The notes below the pieces were generated by a model. That model did not search any database. It saw only the letters and a program-made list of their open reading frames with translations, and was not told where the DNA came from. Below, one piece after another: positions 22,475-33,571 of a DNA stretch of 64,000 nt (position 1 is its first letter; every line of letters starts with the position of its first letter). Source of the stretch: Lepidonotus clava (lineage: Eukaryota; Annelida; Polychaeta; Phyllodocida; Polynoidae); assembly GCA_936440205.1 (NCBI GenBank), contig OW387141.1, positions 45,021,307-45,085,306 on the forward strand. The letters are read 5' to 3'. The translations under genes were made by a program, and so were the position numbers.

Positions 22475-22621
22475 GGTAAGCCCAGGGACACTCCAATGGT
22501 TCCAATTACAAATCGGCCGCTGAACCCAGACGCCCCGGAGCAAGGTGGGGCGTCCTCCTGTGGGGGTCGGGGCAGGTATGAGGTGTGTGGGAGGTAGCCG
22601 GGCTTTTCTACGAACTGGTGG

Positions 22622-23560
22622 GTCTAGATAAACCTGAAGGTTGATGTACGGGTGGCCCCGATGGTTTTGTGATTCGTTTCGTAAACATTGTGTGTATATA
22701 TAGTGATCATGCTCTCCTGCACTGGCTACCTACGGAAATGTCAACATGTGGCCTTAAGAGAGGTGACCACTCATGTGGGTTAATCATTAAGTCGATTATG
22801 ATAAGGGGTCTTCCATTAAGTATGTATGCACATTTTCAAAAAGTTCTGACTAGGATTTGGAAAGGAATATATGCACTTATTTTATAAAGAAAGGCATGTA
22901 TACCTACTTAACAGAATGTCCCTAAGACCAACTATTATGGCCGTAAAAGAGGAGCAACTTTTATTGGTGGTGAAAGTAGACGCTTCATTTCGACCAAACT
23001 ATCTAGGTTTCCTGCAAATTGTTGACTTTCCTGGAAACCATATAAATTATAGTGATGTTTCATACGTATGCGCATAATTATAACAATGGACATAACATGT
23101 TCATTCATAATTGAACGTATTTCATATATCGGCAAAACACTATCTCAGCATATTTTTAAAAATCTAAATGGGAGTTGGATATAGCCTACATTTATTGGTT
23201 TCAATACACATATAATGCATTAACGAAACATCTCTATACCCGTCTGACAGTCAGCTTTGGTTTTGTTAAATAGAACAGATAATCCATGTCCCGCTATACC
23301 TCCAGTCATCCATCACCATAGAGCAGGCATTGCTCCATTCACCATCCTACCCAACCGCCGTGAAACATCTAAAGTCATTTTAAACCCACACTGAACGCAC
23401 ATAACGGCTGAACATGACATGTTTAAATCGCTTCCAAAACGACGTAAATCATCCCGTTATGTTCGTGCTCAATTATTTGTGGCAGGACGTTTTCAGATGG
23501 TTCTGTCACGACACGACACGGCCACGTGCATTACCCGCACTGTAGGCAATCAATGCTTCA
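22622..23560. other. no gene recognised
   Basis: AT-rich spacer with short overlapping open frames. Confidence 0.4.
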
Positions 23561-23566
23561 AGCCCA

Positions 23567-23993
23567 TATTCCACATTGCGACTTTGATTATTTGGAATTT
23601 GACAATTTCGAAAGCGTTATTACAGGTTCGAAAGGAATCCTTGCATGTTACATTCCATTGGAAAGGTAATTTAGAATCCTTTATAATGATATGTAACATG
23701 TCTATATTTATTCAATCCTTAAGCCTGTATTCCACATACTGATTATGATACTGTCTGTTTGTTTTCATTTGCTTTTCTCCAAGAATATAGTATGGAGCTG
23801 TAGATCATGTGAACCATTCGAAAGGAAAGGGAATTGTAAAACCTTTCTAGTAGTATACAACATGTCAATATTTTACCTTTGTTCCCGCTGCCGATTCTTA
23901 AAGTTGACGATAAAATCGTTATGTGGAATATAGGCTTTATTGCCAGTGACGATTTCTGAAACAGCAAGTAGAATCAGGTAGTGGAATACAGCC
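23567..23993. mobile_element. overlapping copies of the TGTATTCCAC MITE family
   Basis: A left end GCCTGTATTCCACATA at 23723, preceded by TTAA (23719-23722), pairs with GTGGAATACAGCC at 23981-23993, followed by a decayed AATA. A second, partly overlapping pair is AAGCCCATATTCCACAT (about 23570) with ATGTGGAATATAGGCTTTA (about 23922). Both halves carry TTCGAAAGGAA and an AATGATATGTAACATG-like core. This reads as two related copies fused or in tandem. Confidence 0.55.
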
Positions 23994-24699
23994 AATATTG
24001 CTAGGCTGTCGGCTACTCTTAGATGTGTGTTACAAGCACCGGGCGCCCGGCCAGAATTGCCTCTTACTACTTCGAAGAAAGGGAGGAAAGAACGAAACGT
24101 TATCTTACTACAAAGGAAGCGGGCGGCTGTCTGAGAGTGCTAATTACATCAGTGATATCTTACCTGCGTCTGCTGCAGCCTTCGAAAGAGAGTTGTCCTG
24201 CGTGTGTGGCCTCCACATTGTAAGGCTCTATTATACTTGTCGATTTTACTCCATATTTCAACAGATGGCTGTGGGAATATTGGTCAATCATGGACATGCT
24301 TTATAAGAAAGGTTGACTTTTTCATCATTTCTCAGTCATTTATGAAACCCCAATAGGGAATCTCTGAAAATTATCAATTTTAGCACTTTTGGATTACTTT
24401 GAACTTCTATAGATTTAGCTGATTTAAAATTATAACTATGCATAACAGCACTAACAGTAAACACCATTGTAATCTTAAGTAAAGACAGATGTGCCTAAGG
24501 TACTGCTTTTGACATCTAACAAATATCACATTCTTTCTATAGATCCTCTGAATTTATTCTGAATGCTATGATAATTGATATATGAAGTGGAACTGTATCT
24601 CATTTATGTATAAAGTCATGGTTGTTTAAAAAAAACATTTTATCATATCTTTTAAAGTCACCCTTTCTTGGTGCATAGGTCTATAAAATGTATAATCTT
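23994..24699. other. no gene recognised
   Basis: Short open frames at 23998-24306 lack domains or consistent splice signals. Confidence 0.4.
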
Positions 24700-24775
24700 T
24701 TATCCAGAAAACTCGGAATAAGTCTTAAATAACCAAATTACTGGTGGCAAAAAGTCGGCAAGTGGAATACACCCT
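24700..24775. mobile_element. right end of a TGTATTCCAC-family MITE
   Basis: TAACCAAATTACTGGTGGCA...GTCGGCAAGTGGAATACACC closely follows the right end of the element at 26499-26936 (ACCAAATAACCGGCAGTCAG...GTGGAATACAGG). No left end could be found, so it is a solo end or a truncated copy. Confidence 0.5.
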
Positions 24776-25731
24776 TTAGTACGTACGTAGGCCTTATGTG
24801 TGGAGAAGTGTATCGTCTAGCTCCTGAACTTAAGGTCTGATGCACCTTTGTAGGCATAGTATGAATGATTTAGCACGTTAAACAATATTACAACAACATT
24901 GTATGGTGTATAATCAAATATGTGTGCGTAGACAGCAGCGAAGACAAGAGCATTTTGTATGAAGATAAAAGGATATGCAATCAAATGTAAGGGTAATACG
25001 TATTTGGTTGTACTGGGTTCCAGCCATCATGGAAAAATACAATAGAAATTTAGAGTTGTTAAAGATATTGCCAAAGATTTTCTTCATCCAAAAAATGGAT
25101 TCAAGTTTGACACATGTTCAGTCTAATAACCTTTAAGAAAGTCAAGAGCAAGGCTAGCAGAATGTATGTTTAGGGCCTGCATCCCTAGGCCTGTACGCCT
25201 CAGTCCCTTTAGGTAGGGTATAAACTTGAGGAAAACGAGCGTATAATAAATGGAAAGCCCCTCCGGCACTGGCCCACTAATCCAAAGCTCGAGGGTTTTG
25301 ACTTCCGGATTAATAGGAGCAGGGGACGACCCTGGGAATGCTGATCTCTAATCCCAACATCAGATTATAGTACACTACTCCATGACTATGCAGGGAGCCG
25401 GCTTTGGAAACATTACACCTTCCACCTGGGACGCAGGTGACTTGTTTCAAACGGGAACAGCAATCTTTACAATACACATGGATATTTCAGGCTTTATTAG
25501 GACCTTAAGAAACAGATTAACCTTGAAACGAGCTTTAACAATTGCGTAGTCCGTATGGGTGGTTATGGTAAATATAATTGTGTAATTATATAGGTATGTA
25601 TTTGAGGAGACACCTGCATATCATGAATATTTATTAGGTCACATGCTTCCTACATGTTAGATTTTGGCAGGATCACATGTTTCTTGTCCGCCATTGGTTG
25701 CAGGTGAATCTCCTCACTTTGTAAATTATTG

Positions 25732-25732
<1 letters not shown>
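24776..25732. other. no gene recognised
   Basis: No supportable feature. Confidence 0.4.

Positions 25733-25770
<38 letters not shown>
25733..25770. repeat. (TA)n microsatellite
   Basis: About 19 uninterrupted TA units. A second, imperfect TA-rich run follows at 26040-26095. Confidence 0.9.
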
Positions 25771-25774
<4 letters not shown>

Positions 25775-26494
25775 CTTCATGGCTAGAATAAACATAGAGT
25801 GATTGGTTTGGACATTGATAAAAAGGATTAGGCCTACTTATTCTATCCTCCTAGTTACATTGACTCTAAAAGTTAAAAATCTGCTACGAAGTGTTGTTAA
25901 TAGTTGTTGGAATGTGAATGAATAACGGTTATGCGACATGAGTTTATATAGTGATGTGTCAAAAAATCTGTGTAACCACGGAGACGAGCCGGTTACGTCA
26001 CTGCCGCTCCCAAAATAACAATTACACAAAATATTTTATATGTATATACATATATATATATAATAAATATATGTAGTATACTGTATATAAAGCCTCATAG
26101 TAAAGTAATTACTTGTTCGGTTCCACTGTTTCACATAGCACCAACATATCAACACCAACTTCATCTATATCATCAGTTCCCTAATGGGCCTTATACTGAC
26201 GCCATTGGGGTCCACTTGTAGATTCTGCACGGGATGTCGTTTTAATCAGGGCAATAGCAAAAATACTGTAGCCTCGCATTAGTCGTTGGTAATAGTCATA
26301 AAACGCTGACTCAGGCCCTCAGGTCCCGTCGGCCCCAGCTGGCGCCCTAAGAGGCTTATCTCCAGCTGGTCCTGAAGTACCCCCAGTCTACGACAAGAGC
26401 CACTCCAAAATTAACAGGATTAAAAGACTTTTCATCTGAGCACAAGTACCGGCTTCCCCGCCCATCTCCGCTCTAGGAAGCCCTGCTAATACTC
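25771..26494. other. no gene recognised
   Basis: Includes the imperfect TA run; otherwise unremarkable. Confidence 0.4.
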
Positions 26495-26498
26495 TTAA

Positions 26499-26936
26499 GG
26501 CTGTATTCCACGGTGGGATGGTGGGGTGGGTGCTGACAAAAAAAATATCCACGAAAATTATGTACCCAAGAGAAGCTAAAATACCCACGAAATTTCGTGG
26601 ATTTGTTATTGTAATTGTTTTCTTTTTTTTTACCATTAGACTGTTCCAACGTCCTTCTAACACTTTAAAACGTATTATATGTGAATGGATATATTATTAT
26701 GGAAATTGTTGTAGTATAATTTGTCAAGAAAGTTTCATGTCTCGTGGATGTTTTTTGGGCGGATCAAACATCAGGTATTGGAATATTGGTTAATACTATT
26801 TATATGTGTTACATGCCATCAGGACGGTTTTGAAATCCTCTTTCAAATGATATGTAGGCTATGTGGTCTTACTACTGGTAACAACCTATAAGTAACCAAA
26901 TAACCGGCAGTCAGAGTCTCCTAGTGGAATACAGGC
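26499..26936. mobile_element. MITE, TTAA target site, TGTATTCCAC family (438 bp)
   Basis: GGCTGTATTCCAC (26499-26511) and its inverted partner GTGGAATACAGGC (26924-26936) differ at one base of 13. TTAA flanks both ends exactly (26495-26498, 26937-26940). This is the best-preserved member of a family with further copies near 13797, 18035, 23723 and 24700. The interior has an ACGAAATTTCGTGG-type palindrome near 26588 and no transposase. Confidence 0.85.
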
Positions 26937-26940
26937 TTAA

Positions 26941-27744
26941 CACTTAATAGGTGAGACACCCACGTAGGGCAAGTTAAGGGGCAGCAGCATAGAGGGGGTA
27001 TCTTTTATAGTTGAGAGGTTTAGCAGGGTCTTCCATAACGCTAATGGTGTCATCATTCTCTGACGGAGCTCTGTGTAGATAACCCCTGAATATTTGATCC
27101 ATCCTCAGGGCGTTACCCTGTGTAGTATTTGTCCAGGCTCTGCGCTAAGACAAAGTGGGTGGTGCTGCAATTAATGCAGGTGGTGGGGGAACAAACATTC
27201 CTTCAGTTTCTGTCGACTCGACACTACTGTTGCTGAGACTGTACATATGTCAACACTATGAAATTGTTTCTACTGATCATCACATTCTTGAATATTTGAA
27301 ATAAGAGGTTCCTGGGTCCGTCATTTATATTCTTATAGATACTGGTCTAAATACTAGTATATACATAATTTTATAATATTATGCAAAACATGCTGAGTTG
27401 TGCGCCCATGTGAGTGTTATTTTTTCTTTATTTCTCTATGTAATGTTTAATGGAAGCATCATTATTCTGAACAATTCCTAGCTCTGATTCTAGTTAGTAT
27501 CTAGATTATTTGAGTTGTCAACCTAATTCAAATATGTTTTCATCATTTGCTGCGTCAGGACAAAGGGTCATTCTGCTTAGCTTGCATCTCATTCTACACA
27601 ATCTAAACATCATGTTCGAAATTGCTTTACTGATAATCGACGACAATATGTTTCCTGCAAATACAAATACTTTCTAACATTTTGTTTAGAAATATCCCAG
27701 AATAATTGTGACCTTACAACTTTTCATTATCTGTGAACAATTAT
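26941..27744. other. no gene recognised
   Basis: No supportable feature. Confidence 0.4.
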
Positions 27745-28060
27745 ATTGCTTTTATAGCCAGAAGACCTTACTATACTGCATTGTTGGCTTCAAAATCAAA
27801 AGGTTGGTAGTTCGAGTCTCTGTCCTGCTGCTTTGTCATTAGACTTTGTCCCTGTGGTCAACGACAGGATTATCAAAGGCCCAGGGCCAATGGCTACTGC
27901 CTATGGGACACTGCATACAAACTATAGGTATAGGGGTACAGACTCTATCTTCTTATCAAAGATTTGATCATCAAGGAGCTGGTGAAACAATCAGTGCTCG
28001 CGATCTACCTATTCAAGTAACAATGAGAAAGAACTATAAGCAGCCCTGTGTCACCCTTTT
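27745..28060 (+). mobile_element. tRNA-derived SINE-like copy
   Basis: TAGCCAGAAG (about 27757) and GGTAGTTCGAGTCT (about 27806-27819) are placed like diverged pol III A and B boxes, followed by TGTCCTGCTGCTTTGTCATT. The body near 27930-27980 (GGTATAGGGGTACAGACTCT, then TCATCAAGGAG) is shared with the copy ending at 29131. It carries no protein-coding capacity of its own. Confidence 0.5.
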
Positions 28061-28379
28061 TGATAAGTTTGATTATTTTGATTAGGTTAGAGCTACCTAT
28101 TCAGGTAGTCAAACCAACGACCAACCCGCTGACCCCTGACCTCTACAGACACACCTTACATTGACTCACTCTTTACCAGCCCGTCCAACACCTGTCTACC
28201 GACACCCCTACCTCAGGTGACTAGTCCGACCTGTACGGCCACACAAGGTGAGGGTAGAAGGTGGTAGGCACATTAAAGTTTTACCTCCCTACGGCCCCAC
28301 TCCAGGGGCTGCACCCTTATGGAGGACCGAGCGCCCATCCATTGTCTGCATTACTATAAACCATGGACACTGCAAAGGT

Positions 28380-28545
28380 AAACAGCTTTGAATGCAACGT
28401 TAGTATAACATTTCAGTAAATGTTCTGTTTTGGTTCTTTTAACATTATTCTGATGGCTCATGATAACGATGCAGCAACGTACTGTAACAGTATTGCAGTG
28501 TACTGGTTAAACGGAAACTAAATTATTTGTTTTGGTTGGGTCTAA
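28380..28545 (+). repeat. dispersed repeat shared with 46606-46770
   Basis: TGGTTCTTTTAACATTATTC followed by TGATGGCTC, then a CAGCAACGTACTG block, aligns with 46640-46720 inside the TTAA element at 46086-47160. It is probably a fragment of the same family; its own terminal repeats are not visible here. Confidence 0.5.
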
Positions 28546-28799
28546 ACACCAATAGCTTAATAATAATGCTCTAACTTGGACATGAAAAATGTGCCCTGAG
28601 GTAAAACGTCGACGTACAGCACCATCATTACGTACGCCATTACCATGGGCTTAATTCGGGGATTATGTAGTCGGAGAGGGTTCTGAACTATTTACTCTAA
28701 CCATAACCCCACACCCCAAATCTGACCCTTAAGGTTAACCAAAACCTTGACCCAACACCTAACCTTAACATGTATCAATAGTTTCTACAAAGGTATGAC

Positions 28800-29131
28800 T
28801 CCCATCAGAATGGTGTACACAGAGATATCATGGATAAGGTCATATACAGGATGCACGCATATTGTACAAAACAGACAGGATTCTTTGGACAAGCACAAAT
28901 GTATACTCCACTACTGCCTATACCGCCTATACCGCCCTGTCTATGGGACCAGACACATTAAAGAACACCTGCCTCGGTAAATGTGTAGGGGTATGGTCTC
29001 TATCTCCTCATAGATTTGTTCAGTCCATAGATGCGATCATCAAAAGACAGAGTTGTCAAATCCTGATATGACCTTAGATGTTGCTACAGCGTTAAACCTA
29101 AATAACCAACCAACCAACCAACCAACCAACT
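28800..29131 (+). mobile_element. second SINE/LINE-tail copy ending in (AACC)n
   Basis: GTGTAGGGGTATGGTCTCTA (about 28983) and GATCATCAAAAGAC match the body of the copy at 27745-28060. The 3' end GTTGCTACAGCGTTAAACCT is followed by AAAT and the (AACC)n run 29105-29130. A short body ending in TTAAACCT plus a simple A-rich tail repeat is typical of SINEs that borrow a LINE 3' end. Confidence 0.45.
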
Positions 29132-29436
29132 GCCTACATCATCGTGGCACTCATTGCTTATGTTTCTAAAGTTGCAGTACACCCTGCACCTTTTTAGCAT
29201 TCCCCCCTTCCAGGTCCAGGCCTCACCTGTGAACCTGTGGACCTGTGAACCAGGGGCCTGGGCCCGGTCGGGGTGGTATAGGTCATCCATGATGGAGAGG
29301 GCTGACCTTTACAGGTGCCCCAACCCTCCGTTTGTCTCCCTCAGTGACACCGGCGACGAGTTCAATCTTGGACTCGATTGCAAGTTTGGAAAGGAGATTT
29401 AACCTACTTTTAAAGTTTTTTGTTAAATTGAAACCC
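29132..29436 (+). other. no gene called; weak exon-like segment
   Basis: A segment from about 29213 follows TTCCCCCCTTCCAG and stays open to 29402 (contains LYRCPNPPFVSLSDTGDEF). I do not recognise a domain with confidence, and part of it is an ACCTGTGAACC repeat, so it is not called. Confidence 0.2.
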
Positions 29437-29440
29437 TTAA

Positions 29441-29724
29441 GCCCCATACCCACTAGGCCACTTTTTGTTGAATCGGTGTCGGCGTCGGTGTACTCGTCGG
29501 CCTACTCGTCGGCCGACGAGTACACCGACTCAGATACCCACACACAATCGGCCTACTCGTCGGCCTACTCGTCGGCCTACGCGGCGGCCGTCGGCACCGA
29601 CGTGTAGGCCGACGAGTAGGCCGATCCTTATTAAGCATGTTTGATAATTTAACACCGACACCGACGCCGACCGCCGACGCCTGTTGGCGTCGGCTGACGC
29701 TAAATTGCCTAGTGGGTACGGCGC
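29441..29724. mobile_element. MITE, TTAA target site, built of TCGGC palindromes (284 bp)
   Basis: Ends are GCCCCATACCCACTAGGC (29441-29458) and, inverted, GCGCCGTACCCACTAGGC (29707-29724), flanked by exact TTAA (29437-29440 and 29725-29728). The interior is almost entirely repeats of GTCGGC, TACTCGTCGGCC and their reverse complements, so most of the element can fold back on itself. A half end of the same family lies at 2649-2667. There is no coding capacity. Confidence 0.8.
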
Positions 29725-29728
29725 TTAA

Positions 29729-31565
29729 GTCTTCGCGTTAAGTTATCTTTAATCGTTAAGTTATCTTTGTTATCGATATGCAGTACCTGTGACCAAGATT
29801 CTCTCAATTCCCATCGGACAAACTGAAAGTGTTAATATCACAATGAAACTAAAGGGCACTATACTGAATTTAATTTGAATTCATATCCCATATCATTGGT
29901 TGGGCTTTAGTGAATTATAGCGGTTGATTGCTTGCCTTCTCGATGCACTCATGTCACTATCAATAATGCTGACTGGAAAATGTTGATAGCAGAGAAACAC
30001 CTCTGATTGTGCTATGAGGCAAAATATTTCGTTTTAATGATCTGCTTGTAATTATATTCTCCTAGAATGCATTGAATGCATTTTATTTCCCAATGAAATC
30101 ATGAAGTATACGTCAGATTCATGGTAAAGAAGTCAAGATTGCAACTGTGAAATACCACTCTGTTTCTTCTCCATACCCACTACCACTGGGCGCCAACCTA
30201 AGTGGGTGATTTCAGCGGCACTGTTTTACGCCCCTGGAGAGACAAATAAGTATGTGTTTAACAGAACCATCTAGAAGACGCTGACTGTGTCTTAGGGGTG
30301 CAATATGACGCCAGGATAAGTCCTGCACGAGATTACCGGGCCGCCTACGGACCATCTCTAGTGGTAGGAGGCGGGTTGTACCTATGGCAAGCCGAACGGG
30401 TAAAATTTAAAATACTTTTGGAGTCAATGAGGTGTAGAATGGGAATGAAGCACATGGGTTGAAAGATGGGTGTTTTACTTTCTTCTTAGCAGCGACCTTT
30501 AAACAAACATATCTTAGCCCCAAAAAGGGACATTCTAAATTTGTTTGCATCTTTTGAAAGAGGGGAATGTAGGCCCCAATTCATATTTTGTCCCCTTAGG
30601 TCACCATTTCCCACGATTGGTCACCAATGTTTCTCTACCAAACACTGTCATTCCCGTTGTGAACGAAAAATAGTGTTTTCCAGTCAGAACGAGAGTTATT
30701 TGACGCCACACATTGTTTTAGGGTGGGGAAACATTTTTTTCCCAAATTTTCCCAATTCGGCCTTCCATAAGCGCCTGGAGAGTGAGATATCTGGAGAGCC
30801 CGTCAGAGACCCAATATAGCGCCCCTCCCCAAACCAATAATCCCCATCTCCCGGCCCAGGCGCCGACCGGGTCCCCCTTCACAGGCCTGCTATTGGCACC
30901 CCCCAGCTCCGGATATTAAACACAAAAAGACCATTCTATCGTCTATTTGTTTATCCGTTTGTGAGAGAGATTATGAGCTATCGTGAAAAGCCAATGACAG
31001 GACTTGTGCATTTGGCCTCCAAAGTAGCCTCGCCATCTCGTAAAAATTACCCCACAGAAAACGTAGCTGCTGGAGGATAGGGCGTTCTAAAGGATTATAA
31101 TTATCTTCTATTGAAGTTTGAGTTTGTTTTGATGTCTATATTTTGTGCATCGCCAAATGCCTTTACCGCCGAAAGAGATATGGAGTTCTGAAAGAATGTG
31201 AATGGCAGTTTGAATGGACCGGTTTATCATATGATAAAGGGATAATCCTACTTATAAAGTGAAACCGCTACTTTACCGAAGACTAGATTTGAGATATCCT
31301 GTATTTAAAGGGCACTTATATAGAAGGACAAAAGCCACATTCTACTTTCTATTGATAAAACTACTTTATTTGGTCAATGTTAATTTCATCATTGTAGGAA
31401 TTTCACATTATCGTTTCATTCCATGTCCTTATTTGAAACGATTCATCGTTTTTGGTTTATTTTTGGTAAGTTTTTATTATCCTGGAAGGGTCATCAGGCA
31501 TAAATGCCTGGTTTTCATTGCCTCCCAGCAGGCAGTGTACAATCTGGGAATGAAGTAGATGATAA
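29729..31565. other. no gene recognised
   Basis: Plain spacer up to the 5' LTR. An AAAGGGCACT(A/T)TA word occurs near 29853 and 31306 in the same orientation, perhaps single ends of a MITE family. Open frames at 30541-30819 and 31259-31558 have no recognisable content. Confidence 0.4.
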
Positions 31566-32544
31566 TGTGATGAACGGCTATTCATCCAAATATGTAGAGA
31601 TCAAAATAAGAGAAAATGAGGTAATATTATAAAAGGTATATATGTTCGAAAAGGAACGAAAGTATAAAAGAACGAAATATGTAAAAAGGAACGAAAGTGT
31701 AAAAAGCCCGAAAAAAGAGGCACGAATACGTAAGGAACGAAAGTGTAAAGGAACGAAAATGTAAAGGAACGAAACCCGGAAAGATATGAACCGGAAGTGA
31801 AATGTAAACCGGAAGTGACGTCAGTTGTAGATCACGTGACTGAAAGCAGCCAATCAGAGCTGACCTCTTGGGTATATAAAGGGGCGGTGAGGCCCGAATA
31901 AACAGAGTTCTTTAACAGTTCTCCTTGTGTCCAGACGTGTCTTCTTTCCTGAAACAACCGCTAAAGATGAGCCGATTCGAGTAATTAACCAGAAGTTAGG
32001 ATAAAACAGTCGAAGTTCGAGATAAATAGTAGGAACTTAGGGTAGGGGCCCGACGGCCCGAAGAACGAGGAACGAAGGACCGAAGTAAGGCACGAAGGCC
32101 CGAAACAGTCCCGGAGACCGAGGCGTAGCATGGCACGAAGGCATGACAGGCGGGACAAAGGAACGAAGTCCGCGGGGACGAGGGCGCGGCAGGCTCGGCC
32201 CCACGCTACCAAACAATAGGCGACTGTCGGCCCATCGCCCCCGCGGACCGGAACCGTGGGGTGGACCGCCCGGTGGGGGTGAATGCTGGTCTGGGAGATA
32301 GAGCGAGACGAACCCCGGCCGACCCGTACCCCTACCATAATTTCCCTTCCCCGCAGTCCTCCGTTTGACATCGAGCGCCGATTCCCGACCGATTCGCTCA
32401 GCCCCCCCCCTCGTGCGCGAGGCACGACTCTAGAAACACATCTCGGTTCTTGGCCCGGATTCCCCGTCCGCCCCGAGACCCAAACAACCCCCACGTTCCT
32501 CTGTTGTAAGAATCGGCAACCCCGACTTACCAGAGAACGTCACA
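31566..32544 (+). repeat. 5' LTR
   Basis: U3 carries a run of GGAACGAAA..TAAA units (about 31650-31775), a CRE (TGACGTCA, 31816-31823), an E box (CACGTG, 31833-31838), a CCAAT box (31850-31854) and TATATAAA (31873-31880). AATAAA at 31897-31902 lies just before the expected start of R. The TG...CA ends belong to a short inverted repeat (TGTGA/TCACA). Confidence 0.93.
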
Positions 32545-32545
32545 C

Positions 32546-32560
32546 TGGTGGCAGCGGTGG
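32546..32560 (+). promoter_or_regulatory. primer binding site, tRNA-Leu
   Basis: TGGTGGCAGCGGTGG begins one base after the 5' LTR. It is the reverse complement of the 3' end of animal tRNA-Leu of the type ending CCACCGCTGCCACCA. The tRNA match is from memory of tRNA sequences, not a search. Confidence 0.8.
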
Positions 32561-32620
32561 TGCTGAAATAAGCACATACGGACTTGTGGATCCTGGGTGT
32601 TTCGTCGGTATTGGATACTC

Positions 32621-33571
32621 ATGGCGACCGCGGCAGTCTTCGAGCAGATGGATTCTGACATCGCTTTCAAGGAAGGTGGGGAGGAGAAAGGAGGTGCGAA
32701 ACCCGAGACCAAAGGGGAGGACACGACCATCATGGGTAGGCAGTTTAATTTCATGGGAACGTCCACCCCGACGGATGAGCAGAATGCGCGGGCTCAACAA
32801 CAACAGACCGGCCAGGTAGGAGCGAGTTTGAAGATGTTTAGTCTACGACCGGAGAAGTATGACGGTAAACCGGACTTCGAGGGATGGATCAACCAGTTCG
32901 AGGAGTATGCAGCCTTGGGACATTGGACGACCGAGGAGAAAGCGGCGATGCTCTTTCTCTCGCTGACGGGAACGGCACGAATGTACTTTGTCGGACTCCC
33001 GGACAGGGAACGACTCCGTTACTCGGCGAGGGTAGATGCGTTGCGTCGGAGGTTCGGTCAGGAAAAGGATACGTGCAATGCTCTGCAAGAGTTGGCAGGA
33101 TTGAAACGTGTAAAGAACCAGACAGCGAAGGAGTTGGCTGATAATGCCCGACGGTTGGCATCGAGAGCCTACTTCTCCAACGACTACGCCAGCCAGGAAA
33201 AAGCAGCATTACATGCGTTCCAGGCTGCAGTTGGGGAAGACCTTCAGCTGAAGTGTGCAGAGAAAGGATGCAAGACGTTGGAGGAGGCGGTGGAGGTGGT
33301 AGAAATACAGGAGCGATACTCACGCCGCCTCCTGCGGGCAGTGAAGCCCGAGGAGGACGCCAATACACAAATCATGGCCTTAAACGGTAGGTTGGAGGAG
33401 ATGATGAAGGAATTGGCAGAGGAACGGGAAGCTAGGAGACAAGCAACGGCCCGGAGAGAGGCGTTCAAGAAGCGAAAGGAAGATTTGGAATGTCATCAGT
33501 GTCACCAGAAGGGCCATTTCGCGAGAGAGTGTTCTCAGCGTCAGGGAAACGGACAGTCGCCGTCGCAGTAA
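32621..33571 (+). CDS. gag: Ty3/gypsy gag
   Basis: An open frame of 316 codons from the ATG at 32621; the frame is open slightly further upstream, but this is the first ATG. It should encode the structural protein that forms the particle and packages element RNA. Residues 72-230 form the helical, charged capsid-like part (FEGWINQFEEYA, FLSLTGTARMYF, LRRRFGQEKDT), followed by a probable coiled coil rich in Glu and Arg (about 255-290). Near the C terminus is one CCHC zinc knuckle (C-H-Q-C-HQKG-H-FARE-C, about 291-304), usual for nucleocapsid. The end overlaps pol by about 80 bases in a different frame, as in relatives that make Gag-Pol by ribosomal frameshifting. It looks whole. Confidence 0.9.
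   Translation: MATAAVFEQMDSDIAFKEGGEEKGGAKPETKGEDTTIMGRQFNFMGTSTPTDEQNARAQQQQTGQVGASLKMFSLRPEKYDGKPDFEGWINQFEEYAALGHWTTEEKAAMLFLSLTGTARMYFVGLPDRERLRYSARVDALRRRFGQEKDTCNALQELAGLKRVKNQTAKELADNARRLASRAYFSNDYASQEKAALHAFQAAVGEDLQLKCAEKGCKTLEEAVEVVEIQERYSRRLLRAVKPEEDANTQIMALNGRLEEMMKELAEEREARRQATARREAFKKRKEDLECHQCHQKGHFARECSQRQGNGQSPSQ

Noticed and set aside
22272-22597. Gly/Pro-rich protein-coding exon
   Set aside because: Good-looking acceptor and donor, but overlapping frames on both strands and stops in the likely frame make it indistinguishable from GC-rich low-complexity sequence; kept only as a weak feature.
29154-29402. Exon of an extracellular protein (LYRC motif)
   Set aside because: A short Cys-containing stretch recalls integrin-like segments, but the match is too short, part of the segment is an ACCTGTGAACC repeat, and no partner exon is visible.
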